Of a stretch of DNA of 64,000 nt, positions 27,204-35,378 are shown piece by piece (the stretch's first letter is position 1; each line of letters starts with the position of its first letter). The DNA is from Cyclobacterium lianum (lineage in GTDB: Bacteria; Bacteroidota; Bacteroidia; Cytophagales; Cyclobacteriaceae). Below the pieces are notes generated by a model that saw only the letters and a program-made list of their open reading frames with translations, had not been told where the DNA came from and did not search any database. The DNA is taken from positions 419,426-483,425 of the forward strand of contig NZ_FRCY01000005.1 of assembly GCF_900143075.1 (NCBI RefSeq), in the 5' to 3' direction. The position numbers were made by a program, and so were the translations under genes.

Positions 27204-28271
27204 CTATTTCACATATCTGAAATCAAACCTTTTGTCAAAATCCTCCAAAAAGCCGGCAATCAGCCCAATTACATGTTCAATGTCTTTCTTGCTTGCCGTT
27301 TCTACAGTGGTATGCATGTACTTGATAGGCAGGGAAATCAAAGCGGATGGTACGCCGCCATTGGAATAGGCAAATGCATCTGTATCGGTACCGGTACTTC
27401 TGGACGAAGCCGATCGCTGAAATGGGATTTCTCTCTTCGTGGCACTTGCTATGATCAGGTCCAACAGCTTCTTGTGCACTGCCGCACCGCAGGTAAGCAC
27501 CGGACCACTGCCTGCGGAATAGTCGCCGCTGGTGATTTTGTTGTACATCGGAGCAGTGGTGTCGTGACACACGTCAGTGATGATGGCCACATTTGGTTTG
27601 ATTCTGGCCGCTATCATTTCGGCTCCACGCAGTCCGATTTCCTCCTGTACAGCGTTGACGATATAGAGTCCGAAGGGCAGGTTGATTTTATCCTGTTTGA
27701 TCTTTCTTGCGACTTCTGCAATCATGTAGCCGCCGATACGGTTGTCCAGCGCCCTGCCCGAATAAAACTTATTATTCAGCTCGGTCAGCTCGTCTTTAAA
27801 GGTGACCACACAGCCCACATGGATACCCATTTCCAACACCTCTTCTTTGCTGCGGGCTCCCACATCCAGAAAAATATTCTCCATTTTGGGTGATTCTTCC
27901 TTGGCTTTGTCCCTGACGTGAATGGCCGGCCAGCCAAATACACCGGGGACGAGCCCTTTATCTGTGTGGATATTTACCCGCATAGAAGGGGCAATCATGT
28001 GGTCCGAACCGCCATTTCTGATCACGTAAATGTATCCTTCGGCAGTGATGTAGTTGACAAACCAACTGATCTCATCGGCGTGCGCTTCAATGACTACCTT
28101 GAAATCTGCCTCCGGATTGATCACTCCCACCGCCGTACCATAGGCGTCTGTGAAGTAATCGTCGACTAACGGGCGGACATAATCCAGCCAGATCTGCTGG
28201 CCGGAAGCCTCAAAACCTGTAGGTGAGGCATTGTTTAAATATTGGTAAAGAAATTTTTCGTTTGTATCCAT
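27204..28271 (-). CDS. M42-family metallo-aminopeptidase
   Basis: A 355-residue peptidase. The start at 28271 (MDTNEKFLYQYLNNASPTGFE) is chosen because the 73 codons upstream are unlike the family. Dinuclear metal ligands and catalytic residues are visible: EAHADEISWFV (His), the bridging Asp in ALDNRIGGYM, the catalytic Glu pair in AVQEEIGLRG, DVCHDT, and a C-terminal His in YMHTTVE. Relatives are large cytoplasmic tetrahedral aminopeptidases that degrade peptides. It is divergent from the phosphatase gene. Confidence 0.93.
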   Translation of the reverse strand: MDTNEKFLYQYLNNASPTGFEASGQQIWLDYVRPLVDDYFTDAYGTAVGVINPEADFKVVIEAHADEISWFVNYITAEGYIYVIRNGGSDHMIAPSMRVNIHTDKGLVPGVFGWPAIHVRDKAKEESPKMENIFLDVGARSKEEVLEMGIHVGCVVTFKDELTELNNKFYSGRALDNRIGGYMIAEVARKIKQDKINLPFGLYIVNAVQEEIGLRGAEMIAARIKPNVAIITDVCHDTTAPMYNKITSGDYSAGSGPVLTCGAAVHKKLLDLIIASATKREIPFQRSASSRSTGTDTDAFAYSNGGVPSALISLPIKYMHTTVETASKKDIEHVIGLIAGFLEDFDKRFDFRYVK

Positions 28272-28536
28272 TTGGTGATTTTTGTTGAACGCATAGCAGC
28301 TACCAAAAATTAAAAGGTCGATTGGCTCTGCTGCCTGAATGAAAAGGTAAAAATACAGATTACACGGGGTTAAAAAAACGTATGCCTCACTTTTAAACCG
28401 AAAGGTAGCAGAGGACCATGCAGTAATAATCCCTGTTTTTTTTCCCCAATGACCTGCCTTTTCGAATTTAAAACGCTGTCTGTTACACATAAACGATAAA
28501 CTTTATATATTCGCAAAACTTTTGAAGACCGTGTTT

Positions 28537-29502
28537 ATGAAAAATAAAGCCGCCGTAATCGATATGGGTACCAACACCTTCCATTTGCTCATGGTGGCAT
28601 TGGGCGAAAAAAGTTTTGATACCCTCTACAAGGAGAAGGTAGCCGTAAAGATCGGCCAGGGAGGCATTAGCCAGAACCTGATTTTGCCTGATGCGCGGAA
28701 AAGAGCCCTCCATACCCTGCGCCATTTCAGGGAATTGCTTCAGGGCGAAAAAATAGATCAGATCTATGCCTTCGCCACCAGTGCGGTCCGGAATGCGGAG
28801 AATGGCCCAGCCTTTGTCAAAGAGGTCCGGGAGCAAACCGGCATCGCTATTCAGGTCATTGATGGAGAAAGGGAGGCAGAGCTGATCTACAAAGGGATCC
28901 GGATGAGCGGATGCCTGGACCAGACCAATGCGTTGATGATGGATATTGGCGGAGGATCTGTAGAATTTATCATCGGAAATGAGGATCAGATCCACTGGAA
29001 AGGGAGTTTTGAAATCGGGGGGCAACGTATGCTTGACCTTTTTCACTACCACGATCCCATTTTGCCGGAAGAAATCGACAAGCTCAATCAGTACTTGTTT
29101 CAGCACCTGCAGCCCCTGATCAGGGCGATCCGGCAGTTTAATCCCCAGCAACTGGTGGGTGCCTCCGGCACCTTTGACACCCTGACAGACATCTACCTGG
29201 CCGGCAATCAGCAGCCCAAATCAAAAAGCAAGCACAAACACCTGCTCCCCATCCAGGCTTTCCGCGAAATCGCTGCCATGCTCACCCACCTGAACAAGGA
29301 AAAAAGACTTGCCATACCCGGAATGATCCCCATGCGCGTGGACATGATCGTGGTCGCATCCAGCCTGATCTGTTTTATTCTCAATCATCTGGCTCCCAAA
29401 GATCTGCTCTGCTCTACTTATTCTCTAAAAGAGGGCGCATTGGCAGAGATGATAGAAAAGGTTTCTGCAGGTCTTGAACTGACGGTCCAACCCTGGCAAT
29501 AA
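28537..29502 (+). CDS. Ppx/GppA-family phosphatase
   Basis: A 321-residue protein. The ATG at 28537 (MKNKAAVIDMGTNTFHLLM) is preferred over a TTG 15 bases upstream. Actin-like ATPase-fold motifs IDMGTNTFHLL (phosphate 1), AELIYKGIRM and MMDIGGGSVEF (phosphate 2) identify the exopolyphosphatase / pppGpp phosphohydrolase family. The short form lacks the C-terminal HD domain of long Ppx proteins. It may hydrolyse polyphosphate or pppGpp; which one cannot be told. Confidence 0.92.
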   Translation: MKNKAAVIDMGTNTFHLLMVALGEKSFDTLYKEKVAVKIGQGGISQNLILPDARKRALHTLRHFRELLQGEKIDQIYAFATSAVRNAENGPAFVKEVREQTGIAIQVIDGEREAELIYKGIRMSGCLDQTNALMMDIGGGSVEFIIGNEDQIHWKGSFEIGGQRMLDLFHYHDPILPEEIDKLNQYLFQHLQPLIRAIRQFNPQQLVGASGTFDTLTDIYLAGNQQPKSKSKHKHLLPIQAFREIAAMLTHLNKEKRLAIPGMIPMRVDMIVVASSLICFILNHLAPKDLLCSTYSLKEGALAEMIEKVSAGLELTVQPWQ

Positions 29503-29577
29503 TCCCTGCCGACATTTCCCAAATTCTTTAACTTTTTGCACTTTTGCACCATTATCCTATCTATTTCGCCTCTTGAC

Positions 29578-30657
29578 ATGCAATTTGAATTCACCCAGCT
29601 AGAACAATTTACCAAAAAGGTCCTGACAAAAATCGGCTGCCCCGAAACAGATGCTGCCACAGCAGCAAAAGTGCTTTTGGCGGCAGACCTGAGAGGGGTA
29701 GATTCCCATGGTGTAGCCCGCCTTTCGGGCTATGTACGCCTGTGGGAAGCCGGTAGGATCAATGTAAAGCCAAAGATCAGGATCACTCACGAGACACCGA
29801 GTACGGCCGTAGTAGATGGAGACGCCGGTCTGGGCCTTGTGGTCGCACCCTTTGCGATGCAGGTGGCCATTGACAAAGCAAAAACGGCCGGTACAGGTTG
29901 GGTTTCGGTTAAAAATTCCAATCATTATGGCATAGCGGGAATCCATGCCATGGAGGCTTTGAAGCAAGACATGGTCGGCATATCGCTGACCAATGCCAGC
30001 CCACTTGTAAGTCCCACCTTTTCCAAAGAAAGGCTTCTGGGCACAAACCCTATTTCGGTAGCGATTCCTGCAGGTAAACAACCTCCTTTTGTATTGGACA
30101 TGGCCACTACCACGGCGGCCAATGGAAAACTTGAAATCCTGCAGCGCAAGCAGCAAGAGGCACCTTTCGGCTGGATACAGGACAAGGATGGAAAACCCAG
30201 TCAGAGTCCCTTCGCGGTGAAGGAAGGCGGGGCTTTGTTGCCATTGGGAGGAGACCGGGAGCATGGTTCACACAAAGGCTATGGACTGGGATCGGTGGTC
30301 GATATTTTTTCGGCAGTATTGTCGGGAGCCAATTACGGGCCCTGGGTGCCCCCCTTTGTGGCATTTCTGGAGCCTCATCCCCATCCGGTAGGTGAAGGAC
30401 TGGGCCATTTTTTTGGTGCCATGCGGGTAGATGCCTTCCGTCCGGCGGAAGAATTTAAAGACCATATGGACAACTGGATCAAAAGGTTCAGGGAAGCAGA
30501 ACCGGTGACAGGTCAGGAAAAGGTATTGATCCCCGGAGATCCCGAGCGGGAACTGGAAACAGAAAGAAGACAGCATGGTATTCCTTTGCTTGAACCTGTC
30601 GTGAACGACCTGAAAGATCTGGGTGAAAGGTTGGGTGTTGATTGGGTGCGAAAATGA
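29578..30657 (+). CDS. Ldh-family (malate/L-lactate/ureidoglycolate) oxidoreductase
   Basis: A 359-residue enzyme starting MQFEFTQLEQFTKKVL. Hallmarks of this NAD(P)-dependent family, distinct from Rossmann-type dehydrogenases, are DSHGVARLSGY (catalytic His region, about 42), NSNHYGIAG (about 117), GTNPIS and SHKGYGL. The substrate may be malate, L-lactate or a related 2-hydroxyacid. Its stop overlaps the start of the Nramp-like gene by four bases (ATGA), so the two are translationally coupled and may serve one pathway. Confidence 0.92.
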   Translation: MQFEFTQLEQFTKKVLTKIGCPETDAATAAKVLLAADLRGVDSHGVARLSGYVRLWEAGRINVKPKIRITHETPSTAVVDGDAGLGLVVAPFAMQVAIDKAKTAGTGWVSVKNSNHYGIAGIHAMEALKQDMVGISLTNASPLVSPTFSKERLLGTNPISVAIPAGKQPPFVLDMATTTAANGKLEILQRKQQEAPFGWIQDKDGKPSQSPFAVKEGGALLPLGGDREHGSHKGYGLGSVVDIFSAVLSGANYGPWVPPFVAFLEPHPHPVGEGLGHFFGAMRVDAFRPAEEFKDHMDNWIKRFREAEPVTGQEKVLIPGDPERELETERRQHGIPLLEPVVNDLKDLGERLGVDWVRK

Positions 30658-31916
30658 CCCAAAGTGTGAAATTTAACGTGTTTCTGAAAACCCTGGGACC
30701 GGGCATACTCTTTGCCAGCACGGCCATAGGGGTATCCCATCTGGTGCAAAGTACCCGGGCGGGAGCAGAATATGGCTTTGCACTCGTGGGTTTTATCCTG
30801 GCGGCCAATCTTTTCAAATGGCCTTTTTTTGAATTTGGATCCCGCTATGCCGCAGCCACAGGGCGGTCTCTGATCGATGGCTACCAAATGATCAGTCCCT
30901 GGTATTCCCGGTTGTACCTGCTGATCAACCTGCTTTCCATGTTTTTTGTCAATGCGGCCGTTACCTTTGTGGCAGCCGGATTCCTGCAGAATCTCTTCAA
31001 TATTGAACTGGCTCCCACGCTCTATTATATTCCCTCTCTGATTCTCCTGATGTTTTCATTTGCCTTTCTGGCACTGGGGAGATACTCGCTACTGGATACC
31101 GGGATCAAAATCATCGGTTCATTCATGCTGATCAGTACCTTGCTGGCCTTTTTTATTGCCCTTTTTAAAGGTCCCCAAAAACCGATTGTCTACGAGCCGC
31201 TTTCTGCCATGATAGGCCTGGAATCCTTGCCCTTTATTATTGCACTGATGGGTTGGATGCCTTCTGCCATAGACTCCTCCACCTGGAACAGCCTCTGGAC
31301 CATGGAGAGAAGCCGGCAAAGCGGCTACCTGCCTACCGTGAAGGAATCGGTTTTTGAGTTCAATATGGGTTTCTGGACCTCTGCGCTACTGTCACTCTGC
31401 TTTGTGGTATTGGGTGCCTACCTTTTGTACGGCACTGGCAACAGCCTCCCCGACAATAACGTAGGCTTTGCTTCCGGAGTGGTCAACCTGTATGCTGCCC
31501 AACTGGGCTCCTGGACCTTTCTGATCATTGCTGCGGCCGGATTTACCATCATGCTGGGCACTTGCATCGGGGTGATGGATGGCTACGCCAGGTCCACCGC
31601 AAGGGTGATCGCCGTGATGCAGGGAAAGGCCGAAAAGCCTGCTGCCTACCTCTGGTGGCTGGTTCTGATCACTTTGGGGGGATTTCTGGTCCTCAGCCTT
31701 TTTATGCAGGCTTTCAACCAATTGGTAAGCCTGGCCACCACCATCTCCTTTCTGATCGCACCGGTCATTGCCCTGCTAAATTACCGGCTGGTATTCAGCG
31801 AGCACTTGTCCAAAGCCGACCAACCCGGGCCGGCCATGCGGCTGCTTTCCCTGGCAGGAATTGGATTTTTAGGCTTGTTTTCTTTGGTGATGCTGTATTA
31901 TTTGTGGTGGGGGTAA
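30654..31916 (+). CDS. Nramp-related membrane transporter with altered metal site
   Basis: A 420-residue protein with about eleven membrane helices and the Nramp layout (LGPGILFA start of helix 1, RAGAEYGF after it). At the helix-1 position where Nramp proteins have DPGN it has GVSH, and in helix 6 the usual MPHN is MPSA (GWMPSAIDSS). Since the Asp and Asn of DPGN bind the transition metal, substrate or mechanism is probably different, as in known Nramp-related magnesium or aluminium carriers. It is coupled to the upstream oxidoreductase gene. Confidence 0.85.
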   Translation: MTQSVKFNVFLKTLGPGILFASTAIGVSHLVQSTRAGAEYGFALVGFILAANLFKWPFFEFGSRYAAATGRSLIDGYQMISPWYSRLYLLINLLSMFFVNAAVTFVAAGFLQNLFNIELAPTLYYIPSLILLMFSFAFLALGRYSLLDTGIKIIGSFMLISTLLAFFIALFKGPQKPIVYEPLSAMIGLESLPFIIALMGWMPSAIDSSTWNSLWTMERSRQSGYLPTVKESVFEFNMGFWTSALLSLCFVVLGAYLLYGTGNSLPDNNVGFASGVVNLYAAQLGSWTFLIIAAAGFTIMLGTCIGVMDGYARSTARVIAVMQGKAEKPAAYLWWLVLITLGGFLVLSLFMQAFNQLVSLATTISFLIAPVIALLNYRLVFSEHLSKADQPGPAMRLLSLAGIGFLGLFSLVMLYYLWWG

Positions 31917-31955
31917 AGAACCCGTTAGTTTAATCCGCACCTTTACCAGGAAAAA

Positions 31956-32229
31956 ATATCCCGCCCCTACAGGGCTCAGACCGTTTGAGTGATTTTATAA
32001 CGATGGGCTGCACCCATCGCTGGGATATCCCGCCCCTTCAGGGCTTGGTTGAATCGGTAAGCTCTTTGAGATGGGATGCATGTATTTCCAAAGTGCTTAG
32101 TGACAACAAAACTTGGTTGAATGGAAAATGAACGAGTACCCAAGCACTGAAAGTGCGAAATACCATAACACAGGGTGTAGCCCTGTGTAAAAATCGATTA
32201 AGCCAGTCCAAGCCCTGAAGGGGCGAAAT
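31956..32229. repeat. Palindrome-rich intergenic element, copy 1
   Basis: About 275 bases made of successive short palindromes: ccgcccctacagggct, cgatgggctgcacccatcg, cgccccttcagggct, gcactgaaagtgc, acagggtgtagccctgt and agccctgaaggggcg. The outermost hairpins are inverted versions of each other, so the element has imperfect terminal inverted repeats. Two more copies lie at 32918-33116 and 34048-34326, and a Y1 transposase gene lies next to this copy. The arrangement resembles REP/BIME elements with their associated transposase. Confidence 0.8.
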
Positions 32230-32319
32230 AAACCGATCATAAGATAATACTCAACCAAATAAAAAAGACATGAAACCTATTTACCTCAGGAAAACCAAAA
32301 ATTTACAAACCCATATCCC

Positions 32320-32772
32320 CTAATCCCAAACATATCTCTCGTCGTATTCAACATCATATTTTTCAAAAAACGCCCGGTACTCTTCCTGAAATGTCCTTTT
32401 GGCATGGTGTGTATGTTGGTTGGAAATGTATTGAATTATGGTGTCGACCTCAGTGGGATTTACCGAAAAGGCACCGTAACCCTTTTGCCAATAAAAGTTT
32501 TCCAATCCTGGTCCCTGTGTCTTTACCCATTTAGAAGAATGGGATTTTAAGTCCTCTAGTAATTCCACCAATGCCTTCTTTTTTGATAGCAAGCAAAGAA
32601 TGTGAACGTGATCGGTGTACCCTCCTATTTTTATTGCGGAACATTCCATGTTATTGCATATCCCTCCAAGATAACGATGGAGTGCATCTTCAACCATATT
32701 ATTAATCAATGGCATTCGTTTTTTTGTACTAAAAATAATGTGAATATAATTTCTAACGTGAGACTGTCCCAT
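32320..32772 (-). CDS. Y1 (IS200-like / REP-associated) tyrosine transposase
   Basis: A 150-residue HUH single-strand transposase. The metal-binding motif is DHVHIL (about 53-58) and the catalytic Tyr is probably in IIQYISNQHTHH (about 117). Size and motif order match the IS200/IS605 TnpA superfamily. No TnpB or typical IS ends are seen. Instead, palindrome-rich elements lie on both sides (31956-32229 and 32918-33116), as with REP-associated transposases, which may be domesticated to spread such repeats. The frame is intact. Confidence 0.85.
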   Translation of the reverse strand: MGQSHVRNYIHIIFSTKKRMPLINNMVEDALHRYLGGICNNMECSAIKIGGYTDHVHILCLLSKKKALVELLEDLKSHSSKWVKTQGPGLENFYWQKGYGAFSVNPTEVDTIIQYISNQHTHHAKRTFQEEYRAFFEKYDVEYDERYVWD

Positions 32773-32917
32773 AATGCGTTTATTAGATTCCTACATTAAA
32801 GGAAAAATTTATAAACACCTGATACCCTAATCCTTATAAAAATATTTTATTTTTGGTTTAATCGCAAATTTGGTTGTCAATTGCCAATTAATTTTTAACG
32901 GGATTGCGAAAAGAGTA

Positions 32918-33116
32918 AAATATTCCACCCTTTCAGGGCTGGAATTTTGTATAAGCTCTTTGGGATGGAATGTATTTATTTCAAAAGTGTTTCTTGGCTG
33001 AATGGAAAACGAAAGAGTACCCAAGCACTGAAAGTGCGCCATATCCATGCACAGGGTGAAGCCCTGTGATATAGAACCGGTAAGCAGATCCCTAGCCCTG
33101 CAGGGGCGAAATATAT
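32918..33116. repeat. Palindrome-rich intergenic element, copy 2 (shorter)
   Basis: About 200 bases with the same right half as copies 1 and 3 (gagtacccaagcactgaaagt, the acagggtgaagccctgt palindrome, agccctgcaggggcgaaata) and a reduced left end (accctttcagggct). The cgatgggctgcacccatcg hairpin and the second cgcccc unit are missing, so this copy has lost about 80 bases internally. Confidence 0.8.
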
Positions 33117-33408
33117 TATTCAATCGTTACGCCCGATTCGAGAAAATATCAAGCCCCTTAGATTATCTGGCCCATTTTGTGATTTCCTATCACACCGCGT
33201 TTTTTGTTTTTTTAATTTAAACCTATCTTATTAATCATTTTCAAGTATTTTTAGTTACATTTAATAAGTATTGTTGGATTGGTGAAAACATGCCTTTGTG
33301 AATCTGAAGTTGGGACCGCACAAAATTTCACCAGAAAATCGCTGGCTTTTTTAGGGAAATGGATACAAACAAAAATATAATTTCCTTTCATCATAAATTA
33401 ACCGGATC
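33117..33408. other. AT-rich upstream region of beta-barrel gene
   Basis: About 290 bases between repeat copy 2 and the next gene, very AT-rich around 33190-33260. It presumably carries the promoter of the beta-barrel gene, but no convincing -33/-7 pair is seen. Confidence 0.4.
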
Positions 33409-34041
33409 ATGAATTACAGAATTAAGGTGGTGGCTTTTATTGGCGTTGTACTTTTTTTGAGTGCTTCCTGGGACGGGTACGGACAGACTGGTATCCGGGT
33501 AGGAATTACTGGTGGGGTTAATGCCGGTCAGCTTAAAAACAGTATTAACCTGACAGATAGGTTATGGAAGTACAATGCAGGGCTTGCATTTGCAAAACCA
33601 CTTTCTGGAAATTTTTCCCTGGCAAGCGAACTGGTCTACAGCAAACAGGGTAGCAGTATAGACGGGTCCCAATCGAACAAATTACTTACCCATTTTGACT
33701 ACATCGCGCTTCCTGTCCTGGTTCGTTTCAGACCAGGTGGGAAAAATATTTTCTTTCAGGCAGGTGGCAAGTTTGGGTATCTGCTAAAAGGAGAAAGGTT
33801 AAATACCAACAATAGTTCTCCAAATGACATACCGCATCTCCGCCATTGGGATGCAGGAGCTTTAGCGGGTCTGGGATATCGATTGGGAAACTATATTGTA
33901 TTAGATGTCCGCTATTATAATGGACTGACGCCTTTGATTAAAGATCATTGGATATTGGATGGCGATTTAAATCCAATTTTTTATGGGGCCGACCGATTGG
34001 TTCACCGGGTTTGGTCGATGAATCTGACCTATTATCTCTGA
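33409..34041 (+). CDS. Outer-membrane beta-barrel protein (PorT-like)
   Basis: A 210-residue protein with a signal peptide (MNYRIKVVAFIGVVLFLSAS, cleavage near GYGQ/T). Amphipathic strands follow (IRVGITGGVN, FSLASELVYSKQG, IALPVLVRFR, IFFQAGGKFGYLL, YIVLDVRYYNG), ending in MNLTYYL with a terminal hydrophobic residue, typical of eight-stranded barrels. It resembles the gene at 1556-2158 in type, not closely in sequence. It lies alone between repeat copies 2 and 3. Confidence 0.78.
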   Translation: MNYRIKVVAFIGVVLFLSASWDGYGQTGIRVGITGGVNAGQLKNSINLTDRLWKYNAGLAFAKPLSGNFSLASELVYSKQGSSIDGSQSNKLLTHFDYIALPVLVRFRPGGKNIFFQAGGKFGYLLKGERLNTNNSSPNDIPHLRHWDAGALAGLGYRLGNYIVLDVRYYNGLTPLIKDHWILDGDLNPIFYGADRLVHRVWSMNLTYYL

Positions 34042-34047
34042 GAAGAA

Positions 34048-34326
34048 AATATTCCGCCCCTACAGGGCTCAGACCGATTTGAGGCATTCTATATCGATGG
34101 GCTGCACCCATCGCTGGGATATCCCGCCCCTTCAGGGCTTGGTTGAATGGGTAAACTCTTTGAGATCGGATGCATGTATTTCAAATGCGTTTTGTGCCAG
34201 CACTGCTTGATTAAATGGAAAACCAACGAGTACCCAAGCACTGAAAGTGCGAAATACCATAGCACAGGGTGTAGCCCTGTGTAAAAATGGATTAGGCCAG
34301 TCCAAGCCCTGAAGGGGCGAAATATG
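34048..34326. repeat. Palindrome-rich intergenic element, copy 3
   Basis: About 280 bases almost collinear with copy 1: the same series of palindromes in the same order (ccgcccctacagggct, cgatgggctgcacccatcg, cgccccttcagggct, gcactgaaagtgc, acagggtgtagccctgt, agccctgaaggggcg) in the same orientation. Differences concentrate in the middle spacer. Reading frames across it on the minus strand are not genes. Confidence 0.85.
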
Positions 34327-34352
34327 TTCCGCAAGCCCAGACCCCGTATTAG

Positions 34353-34397
34353 AAAAAAACCCGGTACTGGCCAAATGCCTGCACCGGGTTTTTTTCC
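34353..34397. terminator. Bidirectional terminator
   Basis: A nine-base-pair stem (aaacccggt / accgggttt) with a 17-base loop is flanked by A-rich sequence on the left and T-rich on the right, so it can stop transcription in both directions. It ends the minus-strand DUF4397 gene 25 bases after its stop. Confidence 0.85.
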
Positions 34398-34421
34398 TCT
34401 ATTTTATGGGTTTACAACTCT

Positions 34422-35159
34422 TTAATTATTAACCAGCACATTCGCGCTGAGATTGTTGTTATTTCCTGCCGGTGGACTGCTGTATCCTCGCGCCACAATG
34501 GTATATACACCGCCGGATCGCAGGTTTACATCCGGGATGGACAATACTTCGTCTCCTCCTTCAGCCAGATTGACATTAAAAGACTGTACGCCGCTATCTA
34601 CTGTAATAAATTCGGAAACATCCTGGTAGGAACTTGCTTCAACCAGGTTGGTCATGTCGTCTTCCATAGATCTGACAATATCTACTTCGGGAGAATCAGG
34701 AGACAGGTGAGCAAAACGCACAGCGGACTCCCCGGGAGAGATAGCAACTTCCTCATCCTCTAACAGCAGCGCCTGAATATCCTCGTACTCATTGACATAA
34801 AATATCGAATAGGCCGCTCCGGTCTCGAAGGTGAAAGTCGTATCAATCACCACATTAGATGCATTAACAGGACGCACACGCATGGTTCTTTCTCCAGCGA
34901 AAAAGTTGAGGTAATTTGTATAATCTGCATACCTCAATGGATAGTAATTGATGCGACCATTTTCCATGAGTATATCCAGTGATGGGGCGTTGGGTGATGC
35001 ATGGTATAACCCTACATAGGAAATATCCGGCAGGGGCACCACATCGTCGTCATCAACTTCACATCCTGAAATCACACCGGCCATTACTACGAGCAACACA
35101 ACAGGAATCAATTTTATTTCTTCCAGTTTATTGATCTTTTTTCTTGAAACATTGAACAT
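34422..35159 (-). CDS. DUF4397-domain lipoprotein
   Basis: A lipoprotein of about 245 residues. The start at 35159 follows a purine-rich stretch; an in-frame ATG nine codons upstream is possible. The hydrophobic signal ends in the lipobox ISGC. Two DUF4397 repeats are visible, each with the motif HASPNAPSLDI or HLSPDSPEVDI, and a final strand-rich segment. DUF4397 domains are probably beta-sandwich modules on the cell surface; the ligand is unknown. The gene is a single transcription unit with its terminator at 34353-34397. Confidence 0.87.
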   Translation of the reverse strand: MFNVSRKKINKLEEIKLIPVVLLVVMAGVISGCEVDDDDVVPLPDISYVGLYHASPNAPSLDILMENGRINYYPLRYADYTNYLNFFAGERTMRVRPVNASNVVIDTTFTFETGAAYSIFYVNEYEDIQALLLEDEEVAISPGESAVRFAHLSPDSPEVDIVRSMEDDMTNLVEASSYQDVSEFITVDSGVQSFNVNLAEGGDEVLSIPDVNLRSGGVYTIVARGYSSPPAGNNNNLSANVLVNN

Positions 35160-35378
35160 ACTTCTACTTCTTTTACTATTCCACATTCATTTAATGTTCA
35201 TAGCAAAAGGCCACAATGCCCATGCCAGCCAACCGTTTGAGAAAACTATATCGGGCAAGTAGAAATCAGGAGTCGAAAAAGATGAAATTTTCGCCCCGTC
35301 CGTTTTGCCTGGTATGACAAAAATGTGGATCAGGTGGTATAGACAATCTGAAAGAGGTGATATTTGGTTGGTGACCAC

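Noticed and set aside
27015..27893. A 292-codon open frame opposite the M42 peptidase
   Set aside because: A shadow of the peptidase gene, with no recognisable features.
32827..33123. Minus-strand open frame of 98 codons across repeat copy 2
   Set aside because: It follows the palindromic repeat, and equivalent frames occur in copy 3; no protein family or composition bias supports it.
34089..34374. Minus-strand open frames over repeat copy 3
   Set aside because: Same reason; the amino-acid pattern simply reflects the repeat sequence.
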